From Pseudomonas canadensis (GTDB lineage: Bacteria; Pseudomonadota; Gammaproteobacteria; Pseudomonadales; Pseudomonadaceae), in assembly GCF_000503215.1 (NCBI RefSeq), contig NZ_AYTD01000017.1:372001-436000 (forward strand): a stretch of 64,000 nucleotides of DNA. Reading direction: 5' to 3'. The notes beneath the pieces are model-generated. The model ran no database searches. It worked only from the letters and a program-made list of their open reading frames with translations, and was not told where the DNA came from. Shown in pieces: positions 46,307 to 55,064 of the stretch (positions are counted from its first letter, which is position 1; each line of letters opens with the position of its first letter). A program made the position numbers and the translations under genes.

Positions 46307-46966
46307 CTATTTCTTGGCCGCGATCATCGCCATAAACGCCGGCATTGCCGCCTCCCTGTCCGCCGCCACTTTCTGAGCGTTGGGCATGGCGTGCAACCTT
46401 TCCAGCAACGCCTTGGCCGCCGGCATTTCAGCCAGCAGATCCAGGCCAAACAGCTTCTCGCCCACCGCGCAGGCGAGGTTCACGCTGTACATGAAATACA
46501 GATCGGCAATGGTGAAACTCTCCCCCGCCACATAGGGTGCGAACTTGCCGTGCCTGCCCAACGACCCGAAACCCAACAGCAACTCGGCCTTGGACTTCTC
46601 CTTGATTGCCTCCGGTACCGGCATGCCAAAAAACGCCTCGGCAAAACACGCACGGGCAGGCAACTCGATGTACAGCTCGATTTCTCGGCACAGCGCCAGC
46701 ACCTGTGCACGCTGGAACGGCTCGGCCGGGAGCAGTGCCGGCCCTTCCTGGGTGTGTTCGATGTATTCGAGGATCACGCTGGTCTCGTTGATATACCCCT
46801 GCTTCACGCCCAGCACCGGCACCTTGCCGCGCGGGCTGACGGCCAAAGCCTCCGGGGTTTGCCCGGCATAAAAGGGCACCTCTTCGAACGGCAGCCCTTT
46901 CTCCAGCAGCGCCAGCTTGACCATGTTGTAGTAGTTACTGACCGAGAATCCGTAGAGCTTGAGCAT
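46307..46966 (-). CDS. Glutathione S-transferase family protein
   Basis: Cytosolic transferase of 219 residues with an N-terminal thioredoxin-like domain (LKLYGFSVSNYYNMVKLALLEKGLPFEEVP, GKVPVLGVKQGYINETSVILEYIE, the cis-Pro VPVL and the ES/TS glutathione site) and a C-terminal helical domain (FTIADLYFMYSVNLA, the N-capping motif). The catalytic residue is probably Ser10 or a neighbour. Substrate unknown. It converges on argH across a REP pair. Confidence 0.9.
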   Translation of the reverse strand: MLKLYGFSVSNYYNMVKLALLEKGLPFEEVPFYAGQTPEALAVSPRGKVPVLGVKQGYINETSVILEYIEHTQEGPALLPAEPFQRAQVLALCREIELYIELPARACFAEAFFGMPVPEAIKEKSKAELLLGFGSLGRHGKFAPYVAGESFTIADLYFMYSVNLACAVGEKLFGLDLLAEMPAAKALLERLHAMPNAQKVAADREAAMPAFMAMIAAKK

Positions 46967-47092
46967 TGCAGGTGCCTCCAGGCCGGGAATGGGGTTGGCT
47001 GCAAGTGTTATAGATCCCGACGCCAGCCCTGACCAGAAGCATCACCGGCCTGAATGGAGTTAGACTGGCGCCCTTTCCTTGAGGAGCCTGCC

Positions 47093-47377
47093 ATGAGCGA
47101 GCCGACCGATATCGACAACGACGAAGAAGAATTCGCCGAAACCACCCTGATCGAAGCGATCGAGAACCAGATCGAGAGCGAAAACCCACCGGCCGCCAAG
47201 GCCACGTTCAACAAGCTGACCTTGGTGGGCTACGAGCGTGAAGAGATCCTGCAACTGATGGCTCACGTGCTGGCTATCGAGATCGACGCGCTGCTGGAAG
47301 AGGACCGCGCCTTCAATACCGAATGGTATGAAACTGCACTGCGCGCGCTGCCGGAATTGCCGCCCGAAAAGCAATAA
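47093..47377 (+). CDS. Small acidic conserved protein
   Basis: A 94-residue cytosolic protein with a very acidic N-terminus (SEPTDIDNDEEEFAETTLIEA) and a helical body (FNKLTLVGYEREEILQLMAHVLAIEIDALLEEDRAF). I do not recognise a named family. The ATG at 47093 follows GAGGAGCCTGCC and explains the start better than the TTG-type start upstream. It stands alone between the GST gene (divergent) and the next small gene. Confidence 0.75.
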   Translation: MSEPTDIDNDEEEFAETTLIEAIENQIESENPPAAKATFNKLTLVGYEREEILQLMAHVLAIEIDALLEEDRAFNTEWYETALRALPELPPEKQ

Positions 47378-47473
47378 ATCCAACACGCGGCAACACACTG
47401 GACAGTTCGGCAAAGTGCGTTCACCTTATGGCCTGCTAGCCTCTAATAAATTCTTAGAAAGTCTGGAGTCCTT

Positions 47474-47728
47474 ATGTCGTATACCCCTGAGTTGGTTGCC
47501 GAACTGGAAATCCTTGTACTCTTCCCATTGGACAGCACCAAAGAAGGTCTGAAAGTCCACCAGACCGCCGCGCCGACTGCCATCGCCGCTGCCAAACGCC
47601 TTCACGCGAAAGGACTTATCGACCAGCCGGACGGGGGCTACCTGACCAGCCTTGGCCGGGACGCCGCAGAGCAGGCCCAGACCCTGCTGACTATCTTGAC
47701 CACTGCCACTACCAAAGAAGCCGCCTGA
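47474..47728 (+). CDS. TIGR02647-family DNA-binding-like protein
   Basis: An 84-residue protein starting SYTPELVAELEILVLFPLDS and continuing AAPTAIAAAKRLHAKGLIDQPDGGYLTSLGRDAAE. This is a compact winged-helix-like pattern that I associate with TIGR02647, a family mostly in gamma-proteobacteria with no known function. ATG at 47474 after GGAGTC. Confidence 0.8.
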   Translation: MSYTPELVAELEILVLFPLDSTKEGLKVHQTAAPTAIAAAKRLHAKGLIDQPDGGYLTSLGRDAAEQAQTLLTILTTATTKEAA

Positions 47729-47823
47729 TACCGGATACCGCCCATGGAGTCCGCCCTTTGCGGATTCCAAGGGCGTTGCTGTGTAAGTGCAAAAATTCTG
47801 ACGTCAAAAACCATTTGCCTCTA

Positions 47824-47855
47824 AAACTCCTACGCTACTGGCTGTAAACTCCTAC
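47824..47855. repeat. 10-bp direct repeat upstream of cyaA
   Basis: AAACTCCTAC occurs at 47824-47833 and 47846-47855, a 22-bp period (about two helical turns), ending 41 nt before the cyaA ATG. It overlaps the likely promoter, so it may be a two-site operator. No regulator is assigned. Confidence 0.45.
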
Positions 47856-47896
47856 ACGGCCGCCCACGTCGGGCCCTGCGAGCCACCGAGTTCGAC

Positions 47897-50737
47897 ATGA
47901 CCCGCACCCATGAAATCCGCCCCGACCTGGACGAAGGCATCGACCGCAAGGTGCTGGCCCAGTTGCGCGCGCGGTTCATGGCCCTCAATGAAGGCCGCAT
48001 GGCCCGGGCCATCGAGGGGCTGACGCCGCGCCAGCAAAGCGTGCTGAACCTGTTGCCGCTGTTTTTCCACGTCAACCATCCGTTGCTGCCAGGTTATGTG
48101 TCGGGCAGTACGCCGGCAGGCTTGTCTAATTACGAACCGGACACCCAAGCCCTCACCGAAGCCCAGCGCCTGACCCGTTCGTTCTCCTACAAACCGCGCC
48201 ACGGCAACCCGCCGCGACCGATCCATGGCCTGTTCCTGATGGGCAGCCTGGGCACCCTGGCCCAGGCTGACCAGAGCGATATGGATGTGTGGGTGTGTCA
48301 CGCCGCGGACCTGAGCGAAACTGAGCTGGCCGAACTGCGCAAAAAGTGCCAGTTGCTGGAGGCCTGGGCCCTGACCATGGGCGCCGAGGCGCACTTCTTC
48401 CTGATCGAGCCGACACGCTTTGTGCTCGGAGAGCGCGACACGCAACTGAGCTCCGACGACTGCGGCACCACCCAGCATTACCTGTTGCTGGATGAGTTCT
48501 ACCGCACCGCCATCTGGCTGGCCGGACGCACACCGATCTGGTGGCTGGTGCCAGTGTATGAAGAAACCCGTTATGCCGAGTTCACCCACACGCTGATTTC
48601 CAAGCGTTTTATCCGCGCCGACGAAACCCTCGACCTGGGTCACCTGGCGCGCATTCCCCCAGGCGAATTCATTGGTGCCGGGCTGTGGCAACTGTTCAAA
48701 GGCATCGAGTCACCCTACAAATCCGTGCTCAAGCTGCTGCTGACCGAGGTCTACGCCAGCGAACACCCGAACGTGCACTGCCTGAGCCTGCGCTTCAAGC
48801 GAGCGGTGTTCGCCAACCAGATGGATCTGGATGAGCTGGACCCGTACATCGTGGTGTATCGCCGCATCGAGGAATACCTCAAGGCCCGCAACGAGCCCGA
48901 GCGCCTGGAACTGGTGCGGCGCGCGCTGTACCTGAAGGTCAACCGCAAGCTCAGCGCGGGCCAGCGCACCACCAGTTGGCAACGCCTGCTGCTGGAGCGC
49001 CTGGCCCATGAATGGGGCTGGGACCAGCGCCAATTGGCGTTGCTCGACAGCCGCAGTCAATGGAAGGTGCGCCAAGTTGCCTCCGAGCGTCGGGCGCTGG
49101 TCAGCGAGCTCAATTACAGTTACCGCTTCCTGAACCAATTCGCCCGCACCGAACAAACGGTCAGCCTGATCAACAAGCGCGACCTCAATGTGCTGGGTAG
49201 GCGCCTGTACGCCGCCTTTGAACGCAAGGCCGGCAAGGTCGAGTTCATCAACCCCGGCATTGCCCCGGACTTGGCCGAAGACACCCTGACCCTGGTGCAA
49301 TCGCCCAACCGCAAGGAGCCGGGCCAGCACCACTGGGGCCTTTACAACGGTAACCTCACGGCGCTGGAATGGGAGCATTTTGCGCCGATCAAGCGCAGCC
49401 GCGACCTGCTGGAAATGCTCACTTGGTGCCATCGCAACGGCGTGATCGACAGCAGCACCCGCCTGGCCTTGCACCCCGGCACCAGCGACATGACCGAATT
49501 CGAGCTGTTCAACCTGCTGGGCAGCCTGCAACAAACCATCGCCCTGCCCCTGGCCAGTGTGGATGAAGAGCGCCTGCTGCGCTCGGCCGTGCCGGAGGAA
49601 GTGTTGTTGCTGATCAACGTCGGCGTCGACCCGCTCAAGCATCACCGCGACCTGAATATCCTGATGACCACCGAGCGCACCGACTCCCTGAGCTATGCCG
49701 GTGTACGCGACAACCTGGTGCTGACCCTGGACCAGGTCACGCTCAACAGCTGGAACGAGGTGATGGTCAGCCGCTTTGACGGCCCGCACGCGCTGCTCGA
49801 CTGCCTGCGCGACTACCTTAACCAGTTGCCGCCGGACCATCTGCCACGCCTGCGGGTACGCTGTTTCTGTCACAACCGTGCGCAATTCATTGCCCAGCGC
49901 GTGGAAGAAATCTTCGACACCGCGCAGAACCTGCTGCTCGGCCAGGGCAATCACCGCTATTTGCTTCAAGTGCAGCAGCACTATCACGTCATGGAGCTGA
50001 TTCCGGGCCAGGCCACCCATGTATCCCTGCCGACCCAGGATGCGCTGATCGCCTACCTCAGCGAAGAATTAGCCAACTACAGCCCGTTGCACCTGGACGC
50101 CATGGCCCTGGAAGACCACGACCTGGCGTTGCTGCTGCCGATGGGGATGGCCGATTGCGTGCAGGTGTTCTACCGGGTTAACGAAGGCTTCGCCGAACTG
50201 TATGTGCTGGATGAATTCAACGCGCTCTGGCAACAGCGCCTGCCGTTTCACGATGAACAGAGCCTGTTGGCGCCGTTGCAGCGTTTCTTGCAGTCGATCA
50301 TTTATCGCCGGGACGCGCTGTCGCCGCTGGACCCGCAAGAGCCGCTGGGCGCGGTACAGGTCTTGTATTACCAGCTATTGCCATCTGGCAACGGCCGCGC
50401 GCGCGGCATCGAACCTCGACCTGCGCCGCTGAACCCGGCGAACAAACCGTTTTACGACGTGCAGGCGATTATCGGCAAGGCCGCCCCAGGCCAGGTGGGC
50501 ATTACCTTGTACTGCAATCAGCGAGAGTTTTCCGAACTGGAATTTGGCGACCAACTCTTTGCAGTGGTCGCCCAGGAAATCGTCGGGCAACGCCGGGAGA
50601 TCGAGCGTTACCGCTGCTACATCACCGACCTGGACCTGTCCGGCCTGCTCGGCGATGTGCAAAGCCCGAGCAACCTGTACCTGCGTTACAAGGCCGAGCT
50701 GGAGCTGTCGCTCAACGTGGCGCTGAGTCAGATTTAG
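47897..50737 (+). CDS. cyaA: Class I adenylate cyclase
   Basis: Cytosolic enzyme of 946 residues that makes cAMP. The N-terminal catalytic half has the nucleotidyl-transferase-type motif FLMGSLGTLAQADQSDMDVWV (about 112-135), where the Gly-Ser and paired Asp residues bind metal and ATP. The C-terminal half is the regulatory domain seen in enterobacterial class I enzymes. Length is typical (about 850-950). In P. aeruginosa the CyaA-made cAMP acts through Vfr. ATG at 47897. Confidence 0.96.
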   Translation: MTRTHEIRPDLDEGIDRKVLAQLRARFMALNEGRMARAIEGLTPRQQSVLNLLPLFFHVNHPLLPGYVSGSTPAGLSNYEPDTQALTEAQRLTRSFSYKPRHGNPPRPIHGLFLMGSLGTLAQADQSDMDVWVCHAADLSETELAELRKKCQLLEAWALTMGAEAHFFLIEPTRFVLGERDTQLSSDDCGTTQHYLLLDEFYRTAIWLAGRTPIWWLVPVYEETRYAEFTHTLISKRFIRADETLDLGHLARIPPGEFIGAGLWQLFKGIESPYKSVLKLLLTEVYASEHPNVHCLSLRFKRAVFANQMDLDELDPYIVVYRRIEEYLKARNEPERLELVRRALYLKVNRKLSAGQRTTSWQRLLLERLAHEWGWDQRQLALLDSRSQWKVRQVASERRALVSELNYSYRFLNQFARTEQTVSLINKRDLNVLGRRLYAAFERKAGKVEFINPGIAPDLAEDTLTLVQSPNRKEPGQHHWGLYNGNLTALEWEHFAPIKRSRDLLEMLTWCHRNGVIDSSTRLALHPGTSDMTEFELFNLLGSLQQTIALPLASVDEERLLRSAVPEEVLLLINVGVDPLKHHRDLNILMTTERTDSLSYAGVRDNLVLTLDQVTLNSWNEVMVSRFDGPHALLDCLRDYLNQLPPDHLPRLRVRCFCHNRAQFIAQRVEEIFDTAQNLLLGQGNHRYLLQVQQHYHVMELIPGQATHVSLPTQDALIAYLSEELANYSPLHLDAMALEDHDLALLLPMGMADCVQVFYRVNEGFAELYVLDEFNALWQQRLPFHDEQSLLAPLQRFLQSIIYRRDALSPLDPQEPLGAVQVLYYQLLPSGNGRARGIEPRPAPLNPANKPFYDVQAIIGKAAPGQVGITLYCNQREFSELEFGDQLFAVVAQEIVGQRREIERYRCYITDLDLSGLLGDVQSPSNLYLRYKAELELSLNVALSQI

Positions 50738-51147
50738 AGAGGGAAGGCGCCGCCATCCTTGGGCTGGCCTTCAACGCTGAGCAATTCCAGCTTGAGCGTC
50801 TTGCCACCCGGAGCCGGCCAATCGATGTGCTGCCCAACCTTCAGGCCGAGCAAAGCGCTGCCGACCGGCGCCAGGATCGAAATCTTGCCTTCGTCCGCAT
50901 TGGCGTGTTTCGGGTAGACCAGGGTCAGGTGGTAGTCCTTGCCGCTGCCTTGCTCACGGCAATGCACGCTGGAGTTCATGGTCACGACACCCGCAGGCAC
51001 TTCATCGTGACCAACCACGTCTTCGGCGCGGTCGAGTTCGGCTTGCAACGCTTCGACACCGGGAGATTCGTCGCCCAAGCGGTCGATCAGTTGCTCCAGA
51101 CGCTGCACGTCAAGACGGGTGAGGATGATGGACGGTGCGGTGGTCAT
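50734..51147 (-). CDS. rnk: Nucleoside diphosphate kinase regulator Rnk
   Basis: A 137-residue GreA/GreB-like protein that binds RNA polymerase. The N-terminal coiled coil is short (LTRLDVQRLEQLIDRLGDESPGVEALQAELDRAE). The C-terminal FKBP-like domain is VTMNSSVHCREQGSGKDYHLTLVYP and ILAPVGSALLGLKVGQHIDWPAPGG. Its stop overlaps that of cyaA. ATG at 51147. Rnk can affect nucleotide pools and alginate in P. aeruginosa. Confidence 0.93.
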   Translation of the reverse strand: MTTAPSIILTRLDVQRLEQLIDRLGDESPGVEALQAELDRAEDVVGHDEVPAGVVTMNSSVHCREQGSGKDYHLTLVYPKHANADEGKISILAPVGSALLGLKVGQHIDWPAPGGKTLKLELLSVEGQPKDGGAFPL

Positions 51148-51185
51148 GATTCAGGCAGACTCCTTTTTCCTGCACAAAAAAGCAA

Positions 51186-51210
51186 AACCCCGCCAGGAAA
51201 AGGCGGGGTT
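51186..51210 (-). terminator. Terminator of the cyaY-DUF1289 pair
   Basis: AACCCCGCC (51186-51194) pairs with GGCGGGGTT (51202-51210); the minus strand continues TTGCTTTTTT. It separates the DUF1289 gene from rnk. Confidence 0.85.
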
Positions 51211-51278
51211 CTCACGGGCCTCGATGAGTTGAGGCGTACCCGGACACTACCACAGCGTCACAAATAAACAAGACGGGC

Positions 51279-51500
51279 TCAGGCGTGGGCCCGGCGCTGC
51301 TCGGCCTCGGCGCAGATCACCCGGCGCCGCGCGTCGTCGGCAGAGCGCCATTCACGGATGTCTTCCACGTGGCGGAAGCAGCCGAGGCAGACTTTCTGCT
51401 CATCCAGGCGACACAAACTGATACAAGGTGATGGCACCGCGGGGCTGACATTACTGAACAGCGGCTTGGGCGGGCGGGCGGGTGCAGGCTGGGTCACCAT
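51279..51500 (-). CDS. DUF1289-family small protein
   Basis: A 73-residue protein with four Cys: SPCISLCRLDEQKVCLGCFRHVEDIREW. The CxxxC...CxxC arrangement matches DUF1289, a possible metal-binding family of unknown role. Its ATG overlaps the cyaY stop (TGATG), so it is co-translated with frataxin. The shared cluster suggests a link to iron or sulfur, by inference only. Confidence 0.88.
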   Translation of the reverse strand: MVTQPAPARPPKPLFSNVSPAVPSPCISLCRLDEQKVCLGCFRHVEDIREWRSADDARRRVICAEAEQRRAHA

Positions 51501-51832
51501 CAGATCTCGTCGAAATCCAGGTCGACGCCGGTGTACTCGCTGACCAGGCGCACGAGCATTTCACTCAGCAGCTCTTCACTCTTGTCGCACTGCCATTTGC
51601 CGCTTTCTTCGTCGTAGTCGAAGTGCACGCCACCGGAGCGCGCCGCCAGCCACAGCTGACGCAGCGGCTCCTGGCGACTGAAGATCAGTTGCTGGCCGCT
51701 TTCGAACTTGACGGTCAGCACGCCGGCTGAGTTTTCCAGGTCCACGTCCAGGCCGCTGTCGTCGAAAATATCTTCCAGCGCCTGCTGGGTCGAATCCACC
51801 AGGTCGTGAAAACGGGCTTCGGTCAAACTCAT
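51500..51832 (-). CDS. cyaY: Frataxin homologue CyaY
   Basis: Cytosolic 110-residue iron-binding protein that modulates Fe-S cluster assembly. The acidic first helix is present (EARFHDLVDSTQQALEDIFDDS), followed by the strand block GVLTVKFESGQQLIFSRQEPLRQLWLAARSGG and YDEESGKWQC. It is divergent from lptM/lysA, as in other gamma-proteobacteria. Confidence 0.96.
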   Translation of the reverse strand: MSLTEARFHDLVDSTQQALEDIFDDSGLDVDLENSAGVLTVKFESGQQLIFSRQEPLRQLWLAARSGGVHFDYDEESGKWQCDKSEELLSEMLVRLVSEYTGVDLDFDEI

Positions 51833-52030
51833 TGTGGCAACCTCAAAAGTGTCTGGTTTTGCTCAAGCGCCGCACGATACGGGCGAGCCCCGCCGATTGC
51901 AAAGGATACCGATTTCAACACGATTGACGGTGTGAAAAATCCTCAAGCAGCGTAGTCCGCTTCCCGGCCGTGTCGGCAAACCCCCGCCGGACGGGTATTC
52001 CAGCGCATAGGCAAGCTGGCGGGTGGTCGG

Positions 52031-52036
52031 TATACT
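52031..52036 (+). promoter_or_regulatory. Candidate -10 box of the lptM-lysA operon
   Basis: TATACT lies 35 nt upstream of the lptM ATG and is a near-consensus -10. The -35 is unclear. The assignment rests on position and match only. Confidence 0.35.
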
Positions 52037-52070
52037 CGGGCGCAATTAATGCATATTCAAGGATTTCGCC

Positions 52071-52241
52071 ATGAAGCGCCTGATCTCTTCCCTTGCTGCG
52101 CTCGTCGCGGTCGCTTGCCTCGTTAGTGCCTGTGGTCAAAAAGGCCCGCTGTACCTGCCCGATGACAGCAAAGATCCGAATGAACAGGCGCAATCGTCGC
52201 AAAAGCCTTCCAAAGCGCATAAGCACGACACCTACGAATAA
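52071..52241 (+). CDS. lptM: LptM (YifL) lipoprotein, LPS translocon maturation factor
   Basis: A 56-residue lipoprotein that reads MKRLISSLAALVAVACL, then the lipobox LVSACGQ with the modified Cys21. The family signature CGQKGPLYLP follows directly. In E. coli LptM helps LptD fold and form its disulfides at the BAM complex. The C-terminal tail is Lys/Ser/His rich. It is shorter than typical gene-calling cut-offs and easily missed. It is the first gene of a run lptM-lysA-dapF-DUF484-xerC-yigB. Confidence 0.93.
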   Translation: MKRLISSLAALVAVACLVSACGQKGPLYLPDDSKDPNEQAQSSQKPSKAHKHDTYE

Positions 52242-52250
52242 GGGACTTCC

Positions 52251-53498
52251 ATGGACGCTTTTAACTACCGGGACGGCGAGCTGTTCGCGGAAGGCGTGGC
52301 GTTGTCCGCGATTGCCCAGCGCTTTGGCACCCCAACCTATGTGTATTCCCGTGCGCATATCGAAGCCCAGTACCGCTCGTTCACCGATGCCCTCGACGGT
52401 GCGCCGCACCTGGTGTGCTACGCGGTCAAGGCCAACTCCAACCTCGGCGTACTGAATGTCCTGGCCCGCCTCGGCGCTGGTTTCGACATCGTGTCGCGTG
52501 GCGAGCTGGAACGTGTACTGGCCGCTGGCGGCAAGGCTGACAAGATCGTGTTCTCCGGCGTCGGCAAGACCCGCGATGACATGCGCCGCGCCCTGGAAGT
52601 CGGCGTGCATTGCTTCAACATCGAATCCACCGACGAGCTGGAACGCCTGCAGGTCGTGGCCGCCGAAATGGGCGTTCGCGCGCCGATCTCCCTGCGCGTC
52701 AACCCGGACGTCGATGCCGGCACCCACCCATACATTTCCACCGGTCTCAAAGAGAACAAGTTCGGCATCGCCATTGCCGACGCCGAGGACGTATACATCC
52801 GCGCCGCGCAACTGCCGAACCTGGAAGTGCTGGGTGTCGACTGCCATATCGGCTCGCAACTGACCACGCTGCCGCCGTTCCTGGATGCGCTCGACCGCCT
52901 GCTGGCGTTGATCGACCGTCTCGGTGAATGCGGCATCTACCTGCACCACATCGACCTCGGTGGTGGCGTGGGCGTGCGTTATCGCGACGAAGAGCCGCCG
53001 CTGATTGCCGACTATATCCAGGCTGTGCGCGAGCGCATCGAAGGCCGTGACCTGACGCTGATGTTCGAGCCTGGCCGCTATATCGTCGCCAATGCCGGCG
53101 TGCTGCTGACCCAGGTCGAGTACCTCAAGCACACCGAGCACAAGGATTTCGCCATCGTCGATGCGGCGATGAACGACCTGATCCGCCCGGCGCTGTACCA
53201 GGCCTGGATGAATGTCACCGCCGTGACGCCGCGCGCCAGCGAAGCCCGCGCCTACGACATCGTCGGCCCGATCTGCGAGACCGGCGACTTCTTGGCCAAG
53301 GACCGTCAGCTGGCCCTGGAAGAAGGCGATCTGCTGGCCGTGCATTCGGCCGGTGCCTACGGGTTTGTCATGAGTTCCAACTACAACACCCGCGGCCGTA
53401 CCGCCGAGGTGTTGGTGGACGGTGATCAAGCGTTTGAAGTGCGTCGCCGCGAGACGGTAGCCGAGTTGTATGCTGGCGAAAGCCTGCTGCCGGAGTAA
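52251..53498 (+). CDS. lysA: Diaminopimelate decarboxylase
   Basis: PLP enzyme of 415 residues that makes lysine from meso-diaminopimelate. The Schiff-base lysine is in CYAVKANSNLGVL (about residue 48), with HIGSQL and the Gly-rich HHIDLGGGVGVRY phosphate site and the C-terminal CETGDFLAKDR block. The ATG at 52251 is 9 bp after lptM. It is followed by dapF, the preceding pathway step. Confidence 0.97.
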   Translation: MDAFNYRDGELFAEGVALSAIAQRFGTPTYVYSRAHIEAQYRSFTDALDGAPHLVCYAVKANSNLGVLNVLARLGAGFDIVSRGELERVLAAGGKADKIVFSGVGKTRDDMRRALEVGVHCFNIESTDELERLQVVAAEMGVRAPISLRVNPDVDAGTHPYISTGLKENKFGIAIADAEDVYIRAAQLPNLEVLGVDCHIGSQLTTLPPFLDALDRLLALIDRLGECGIYLHHIDLGGGVGVRYRDEEPPLIADYIQAVRERIEGRDLTLMFEPGRYIVANAGVLLTQVEYLKHTEHKDFAIVDAAMNDLIRPALYQAWMNVTAVTPRASEARAYDIVGPICETGDFLAKDRQLALEEGDLLAVHSAGAYGFVMSSNYNTRGRTAEVLVDGDQAFEVRRRETVAELYAGESLLPE

Positions 53499-53501
53499 GC
53501 C

Positions 53502-54332
53502 ATGCTGCTGCGTTTTACCAAGATGCACGGGCTGGGCAATGATTTCATGGTCCTCGACCTGGTCAGCCAGCACGCGCATATCCTGCCCAAGCACGCTAAA
53601 CAGTGGGGCGACCGTCACACCGGCATTGGTTTCGACCAATTGCTGATCGTCGAAGCGCCGAGCAACCCGGAGGTGGATTTCCGTTACCGGATCTTCAACT
53701 CCGACGGTTCCGAAGTGGAACAGTGCGGCAACGGCGCACGCTGCTTCGCCCGCTTTGTGCTGGACAAGCGCCTGACCGCCAAGCGGCAGATCCGCGTCGA
53801 GACCAAGAGTGGCGTGATCGAGCTGGATATCCGCAGTGATGGCCAGATCAGTGTCAACATGGGCGCGCCACGCCTGGTGCCGGCGGACATCCCGTTCCAG
53901 GCTACCGAGCAAGCTGTCAGCTACGCGCTGGACGTTGATGGCAAGACCATCGATATCGCCGCCGTGTCCATGGGTAACCCTCATGCGGTGCTGCGGGTCA
54001 ACGACATCAATAACGCCCCCGTGCATGAATTGGGGCCGAAAATCGAACACCACCCGCGCTTTCCGGCGCGGGTCAACGTGGGTTTCCTGCAGGTGATCGA
54101 CCGTACCCGCGCGCAATTGCGTGTATGGGAACGCGGCGCCGGCGAAACCCAGGCCTGCGGTACCGGTGCATGCGCCGCTGCCGTGGCCGCGATCAGCCAG
54201 GGGTGGATGGATTCGCCGCTGCTGATCGACCTGCCCGGTGGACGCTTGTCCATCGAGTGGGCAGGCCCAGGCCACCCGGTGATGATGACCGGGCCGGCCT
54301 CGCGCGTATACGAAGGACAGGTCCGTCTATGA
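53502..54332 (+). CDS. dapF: Diaminopimelate epimerase
   Basis: Cofactor-free racemase of 276 residues that makes meso-diaminopimelate for lysine and peptidoglycan. It shows MHGLGNDFMVLD at the N-terminus and the two catalytic cysteines in EQCGNGARCF and QACGTGACAAA. It lies 3 bp after lysA. Confidence 0.97.
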   Translation: MLLRFTKMHGLGNDFMVLDLVSQHAHILPKHAKQWGDRHTGIGFDQLLIVEAPSNPEVDFRYRIFNSDGSEVEQCGNGARCFARFVLDKRLTAKRQIRVETKSGVIELDIRSDGQISVNMGAPRLVPADIPFQATEQAVSYALDVDGKTIDIAAVSMGNPHAVLRVNDINNAPVHELGPKIEHHPRFPARVNVGFLQVIDRTRAQLRVWERGAGETQACGTGACAAAVAAISQGWMDSPLLIDLPGGRLSIEWAGPGHPVMMTGPASRVYEGQVRL

Positions 54333-54345
54333 GTGAGCCAATCCA

Positions 54346-55062
54346 ATGACCGATAAGCCTCAAGTACCCGCAGAAGCGTTCCCGAGCGAAAGTCTGGAGG
54401 CCGATGCCGTCGCGGCGTACCTTGAGGCTAATCCGGACTTCTTCGTCGAGCACGAAGAACTGCTGCCGGCGCTGCGCATCCCCCACCAACGTGGTGACAC
54501 GGTGTCGCTGGTGGAGCGGCAGATGAAGATCCTGCGCGAGCGTAATATCGAGATGCGCCACAAGCTCTCGCACCTGATGGACGTCGCCCGCGACAACGAC
54601 CGCCTGTTCGAGAAAACCCGCCGCCTGATCCTGACCCTGATGGACGCTACCAGCCTGGAAGAAACGGTGATCGCCGTGGAAGACAGCCTGCGCCAGGACT
54701 TCCAGGTGCCGTTCGTGAGCCTGATCCTGTTCAGCGACAACCCGATGCCGGTGGGACGCTGGGTCAGTGGCAGCGACGCACAAACCGCCATCGGCGGCCT
54801 GCTGTCCGAAGGCAAGACCATCAGCGGCACCTTGCGCGAACATGAGCTGGACTTCCTGTTTGGTGCCGAACAGCGCAAGCAGATCGGTTCCACGGCGGTA
54901 GTCGCGCTCAGCCATCAAGGCCTGCACGGCGTGCTGGCCATCGCCAGCCGTGATCCACAGCATTACAAAAGCTCAGTGGGCACGCTGTTCCTGACCTACA
55001 TCGCCGAGGTACTGGGCCGCGTCCTGCCGCGCTTCACCACCGCCCTGCGCGCGGTGCGCTAG
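54346..55062 (+). CDS. DUF484-family protein
   Basis: A 238-residue protein with a helical N-terminus (DAVAAYLEANPDFFVEHEELL) and coiled coil (SLVERQMKILRERNIEMRHKL), followed by a GAF-like C-terminal domain (VPFVSLILFSDNP, GSTAVVALSHQGLHGVLAIAS). The DUF484 gene is almost always next to xerC and dapF, but its role is unknown. ATG at 54346 is 13 bp after the dapF stop. Confidence 0.92.
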   Translation: MTDKPQVPAEAFPSESLEADAVAAYLEANPDFFVEHEELLPALRIPHQRGDTVSLVERQMKILRERNIEMRHKLSHLMDVARDNDRLFEKTRRLILTLMDATSLEETVIAVEDSLRQDFQVPFVSLILFSDNPMPVGRWVSGSDAQTAIGGLLSEGKTISGTLREHELDFLFGAEQRKQIGSTAVVALSHQGLHGVLAIASRDPQHYKSSVGTLFLTYIAEVLGRVLPRFTTALRAVR

Positions 55063-55064
55063 CC

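Noticed and set aside
51915..54275. A 786-codon minus-strand frame covering lptM, lysA and dapF
   Set aside because: It is antisense to three well-recognised genes and has no domain of its own; such frames are common in high-GC DNA.
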